This document shows positions 62,292-64,000 of a stretch of DNA of 64,000 bases, one piece after another (within the stretch, counting starts at the first letter, position 1; each line of letters opens with the position of its first letter). The DNA is from Solibacillus cecembensis (GTDB taxonomy: Bacteria > Bacillota > Bacilli > Bacillales_A > Planococcaceae): positions 62,001 to 126,000 of the forward strand of contig NZ_LMBZ01000004.1 of NCBI RefSeq assembly GCF_001439635.1, written 5' to 3'. Under the pieces are notes generated by a model. It had not been told where the DNA came from, made no database searches, and saw only the letters and a program-made list of their open reading frames with translations. The position numbers and the translations under genes are program-made.

Positions 62292-62327
62292 AAAAGGTGA
62301 CTTCCCTATTTTGTGAAGCCACCTTTT
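62292..62327 (-). terminator. Intra-operon terminator/stabiliser after the binding-protein gene
   Basis: AAAAGGTGACTTC / GAAGcCACCTTTT stem with one mismatch, T5 on the minus strand, in the 67-bp gap between binding-protein and permease genes. It probably gives an excess of binding-protein mRNA by partial termination or 3' protection. Confidence 0.75.
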
Positions 62328-62333
62328 CTTCAA

Positions 62334-63941
62334 CTAATTAATTTTCGCATTGGCAACGTCTAAGCCACCTGTTGGGTTCACAATAACACCGCTTACATTT
62401 GATCGAACACCATATAAAATTTCATCTACGCCTAGGAAAATCCATGGTGCATCTTTATAAATTGTGTCTTGTAAGTTAGCATAAAGCTCTGTTTTTCTTG
62501 CTTCATCTGAAATGGAGTTTGCCTCATCCATCATTTTGTCTGTTTCTGGATTGTTATAATAAGCCGTATTTGCACTGTTTGGTGGGAATGATTCGCTATG
62601 GAATAACGGTTTCGTCGCGTTTGTTACATCCGATGCATACGACGACCAGCTTACATACCACATTTTCAATTTCGCTTCTTCTGGTGTTTGCGCACCGTAA
62701 ATTTCATCAGAAAGAGTCGCTTCTTCCATTGATTTAATGATGACCGTAACACCAATTTGCTTTAATTGTTGTTGGATGAATTGCATACCTTTCATCGTGT
62801 CAGAGTTGGTATTTCCCCAAATTTCAATTTCCAATCCATCTGGGTATCCCGCCTCTGCTAATAAAGCTTTCCCTTTTTCAATATCTTGGTTATATACTTG
62901 TTGTTGCTTATAATAAAGCGTTTTAGATGGAATAATCGAATCGAGTGGTACACCTAATCCTGAATTAACTACTTTTAAAAACGCGTCTTTATCTACCGCA
63001 TAGTTGAACGCTTGTCGCACTCTAATATCATCAAGCGGTTTTGAAAACGTATTTAATGATACATAACGTGCAATTGTTGATGGCACAGAATTAACCTTTA
63101 CGTCCTTTGTATTCGAAAGTTCAGCTTGATTTTGTGCTGGTACAGGATAAATGGCATGCGCTTCCCCTGTTTTTAACATTGCTACACGAGAACCATTTTC
63201 AGGTACTGGTTTAAACGTCACTTTATCCACGCGGTCACCACCACCCCAATACTCATCAAAACGTTCAATTTCTAAATAATCACCTTGCACCCATTTCCCA
63301 AATTTATATGGACCCGTTCCAACTGGATTTTTCGGAATGTCCTCGATACTTTCTTTAATAATTTTTGGACTCATCATTTTTGCAACAGCAAAACGTGTCA
63401 CCATGGGACCATATGGTTCAGATAAAGTTACTTTTATTTCATATTCTCCTAAAATTTCAACACCATTTACTAAGCTAAATCCACGTGAATATAAACGTAG
63501 ACTGCTATCATTTGTAATTCGTTCAATATTCGTTTTAACCGCTTCCGCATTAAAGGCTTCCCCGTCATGGAATGTAACCCCTTGTTTCAGCTTAAATATA
63601 TACGTCATTGTATCTTCACTAATTGTGTAATCTTCAGCTAACACTTTAATAATTTGACCTTCTGCATCAAACCCTAATAGCCCTTCCATCATGGCTGCTT
63701 GCACGGAGTTTGAATTCGTGTCTCCCGTATTATGGGGGTCCATTGAAATAAAGTTCTCATTCACAGCAATTACTAATTCTTGCGCTTTTTCACTAGTTGG
63801 TTTGTTACTATCTCCAGCAGTGCTAGATTCAGTTGATTCTTTTGCTGGTTCATTCACGGGTTCTGTTGAATCATCATTCGAGCATGCTGCTAACACAAAA
63901 ATCATCGCAAAAAGAAATATAAAATTTTTTAATCCCTTCAT
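62334..63941 (-). CDS. Extracellular solute-binding lipoprotein, family 5 (peptide/opine/nickel type)
   Basis: A 535-residue lipoprotein: signal peptide with lipobox LAAC (acylated Cys at about 20), a Ser/Thr/Glu-rich linker, then an SBP_bac_5 domain with VTFHDGEAFNAEAVKTNIER, NPVGTGPYKFGKW, VRQAFNYAVDKDAFLKVVN and EIWGNTNSDTMKGMQFIQQQ. It captures the substrate outside the cell and feeds the DppBCDF-like importer encoded downstream. Neighbouring sugar-type enzymes suggest the ligand is a glycoconjugate or opine rather than a plain peptide. GGGAG precedes the ATG; the promoter lies at or beyond the window end. Confidence 0.93.
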   Translation of the reverse strand: MKGLKNFIFLFAMIFVLAACSNDDSTEPVNEPAKESTESSTAGDSNKPTSEKAQELVIAVNENFISMDPHNTGDTNSNSVQAAMMEGLLGFDAEGQIIKVLAEDYTISEDTMTYIFKLKQGVTFHDGEAFNAEAVKTNIERITNDSSLRLYSRGFSLVNGVEILGEYEIKVTLSEPYGPMVTRFAVAKMMSPKIIKESIEDIPKNPVGTGPYKFGKWVQGDYLEIERFDEYWGGGDRVDKVTFKPVPENGSRVAMLKTGEAHAIYPVPAQNQAELSNTKDVKVNSVPSTIARYVSLNTFSKPLDDIRVRQAFNYAVDKDAFLKVVNSGLGVPLDSIIPSKTLYYKQQQVYNQDIEKGKALLAEAGYPDGLEIEIWGNTNSDTMKGMQFIQQQLKQIGVTVIIKSMEEATLSDEIYGAQTPEEAKLKMWYVSWSSYASDVTNATKPLFHSESFPPNSANTAYYNNPETDKMMDEANSISDEARKTELYANLQDTIYKDAPWIFLGVDEILYGVRSNVSGVIVNPTGGLDVANAKIN

Positions 63942-64000
63942 TCGTTTCGCTCCCTTTGTAAAATTTATAAAAATATTTCCTTTTTAATGAAAGAAAATAG

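Overview
The window is about 64 kb of low-GC Gram-positive chromosome. Gene families and order point to a motile, aerobic, endospore-forming member of the Bacillales, probably Solibacillus/Lysinibacillus-like (Caryophanaceae/Planococcaceae). The evidence is a tcdA-rarA / cymR-yrvO-mnmA-yrrB block close to that of Bacillus, a YuzC-like spore protein, three complete chemoreceptors plus the stump of a fourth, a tryptophan T-box, AGGAGG-type ribosome binding sites with many TTG/GTG starts, and intrinsic terminators after most units. The genus is an inference. I saw no rRNA, tRNA, CRISPR array, prophage or intact insertion sequence.

Layout. 1-5.4 kb: the end of rpmG, two small membrane-anchored proteins, a divergent LysR/MFS pair and a DegV protein. 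5.6-9 kb: a glutathione peroxidase, a strongly promoted short-chain dehydrogenase, a DUF5713 protein and butanediol dehydrogenase. 9.2-11.8 kb: a four-gene ABC/LytTR/DUF3021 operon preceded by three direct repeats at exactly 21-bp spacing. 11.8-15.5 kb: kynureninase and an amino-acid permease facing a TetR regulator, with a chemoreceptor stump at the permease 3' end. 15.6-27.6 kb: chemoreceptors, a YdjM-like protein with a LexA-like box, DinB and MepB proteins, a second peroxidase, a CdaR-glycerate kinase-GntP catabolic locus, a flavin-binding-fold protein and a spore protein. 27.9-36.1 kb: a complete Kdp potassium system, with kdpDE divergent from kdpFABC and an extra 29-codon membrane peptide ahead of kdpF.

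36.3-40.2 kb: a GntR (YtrA-type)-controlled ABC transporter with an exported partner and a shortened tandem copy of that partner; its promoter is flanked by two palindromic operators. 40.3-43.1 kb: trpE-trpG and a DUF5071 gene behind a tryptophan T-box. 43.1-45.1 kb: two coupled genes, an unrecognised protein and a helical-repeat protein with a decayed GGDEF-like C-terminus. 45.2-53.8 kb: the sulfur/tRNA-thiolation block (yrrB, mnmA, yrvO, cymR), rarA, orphan genes, a polytopic chemoreceptor and tcdA. 53.8-64 kb: a peptide/opine-type ABC importer followed by a sugar-isomerase-like protein, a Gfo/Idh/MocA dehydrogenase, a ROK regulator and an asparaginase. This looks like a catabolic pathway for a sugar-linked, amide-containing compound, and is the best candidate here for an undescribed system.

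A short palindrome-rich dispersed repeat occurs three times in intergenic DNA (2193, ~17720 and 55138); at the last site it supplies the final codons of the ROK gene.
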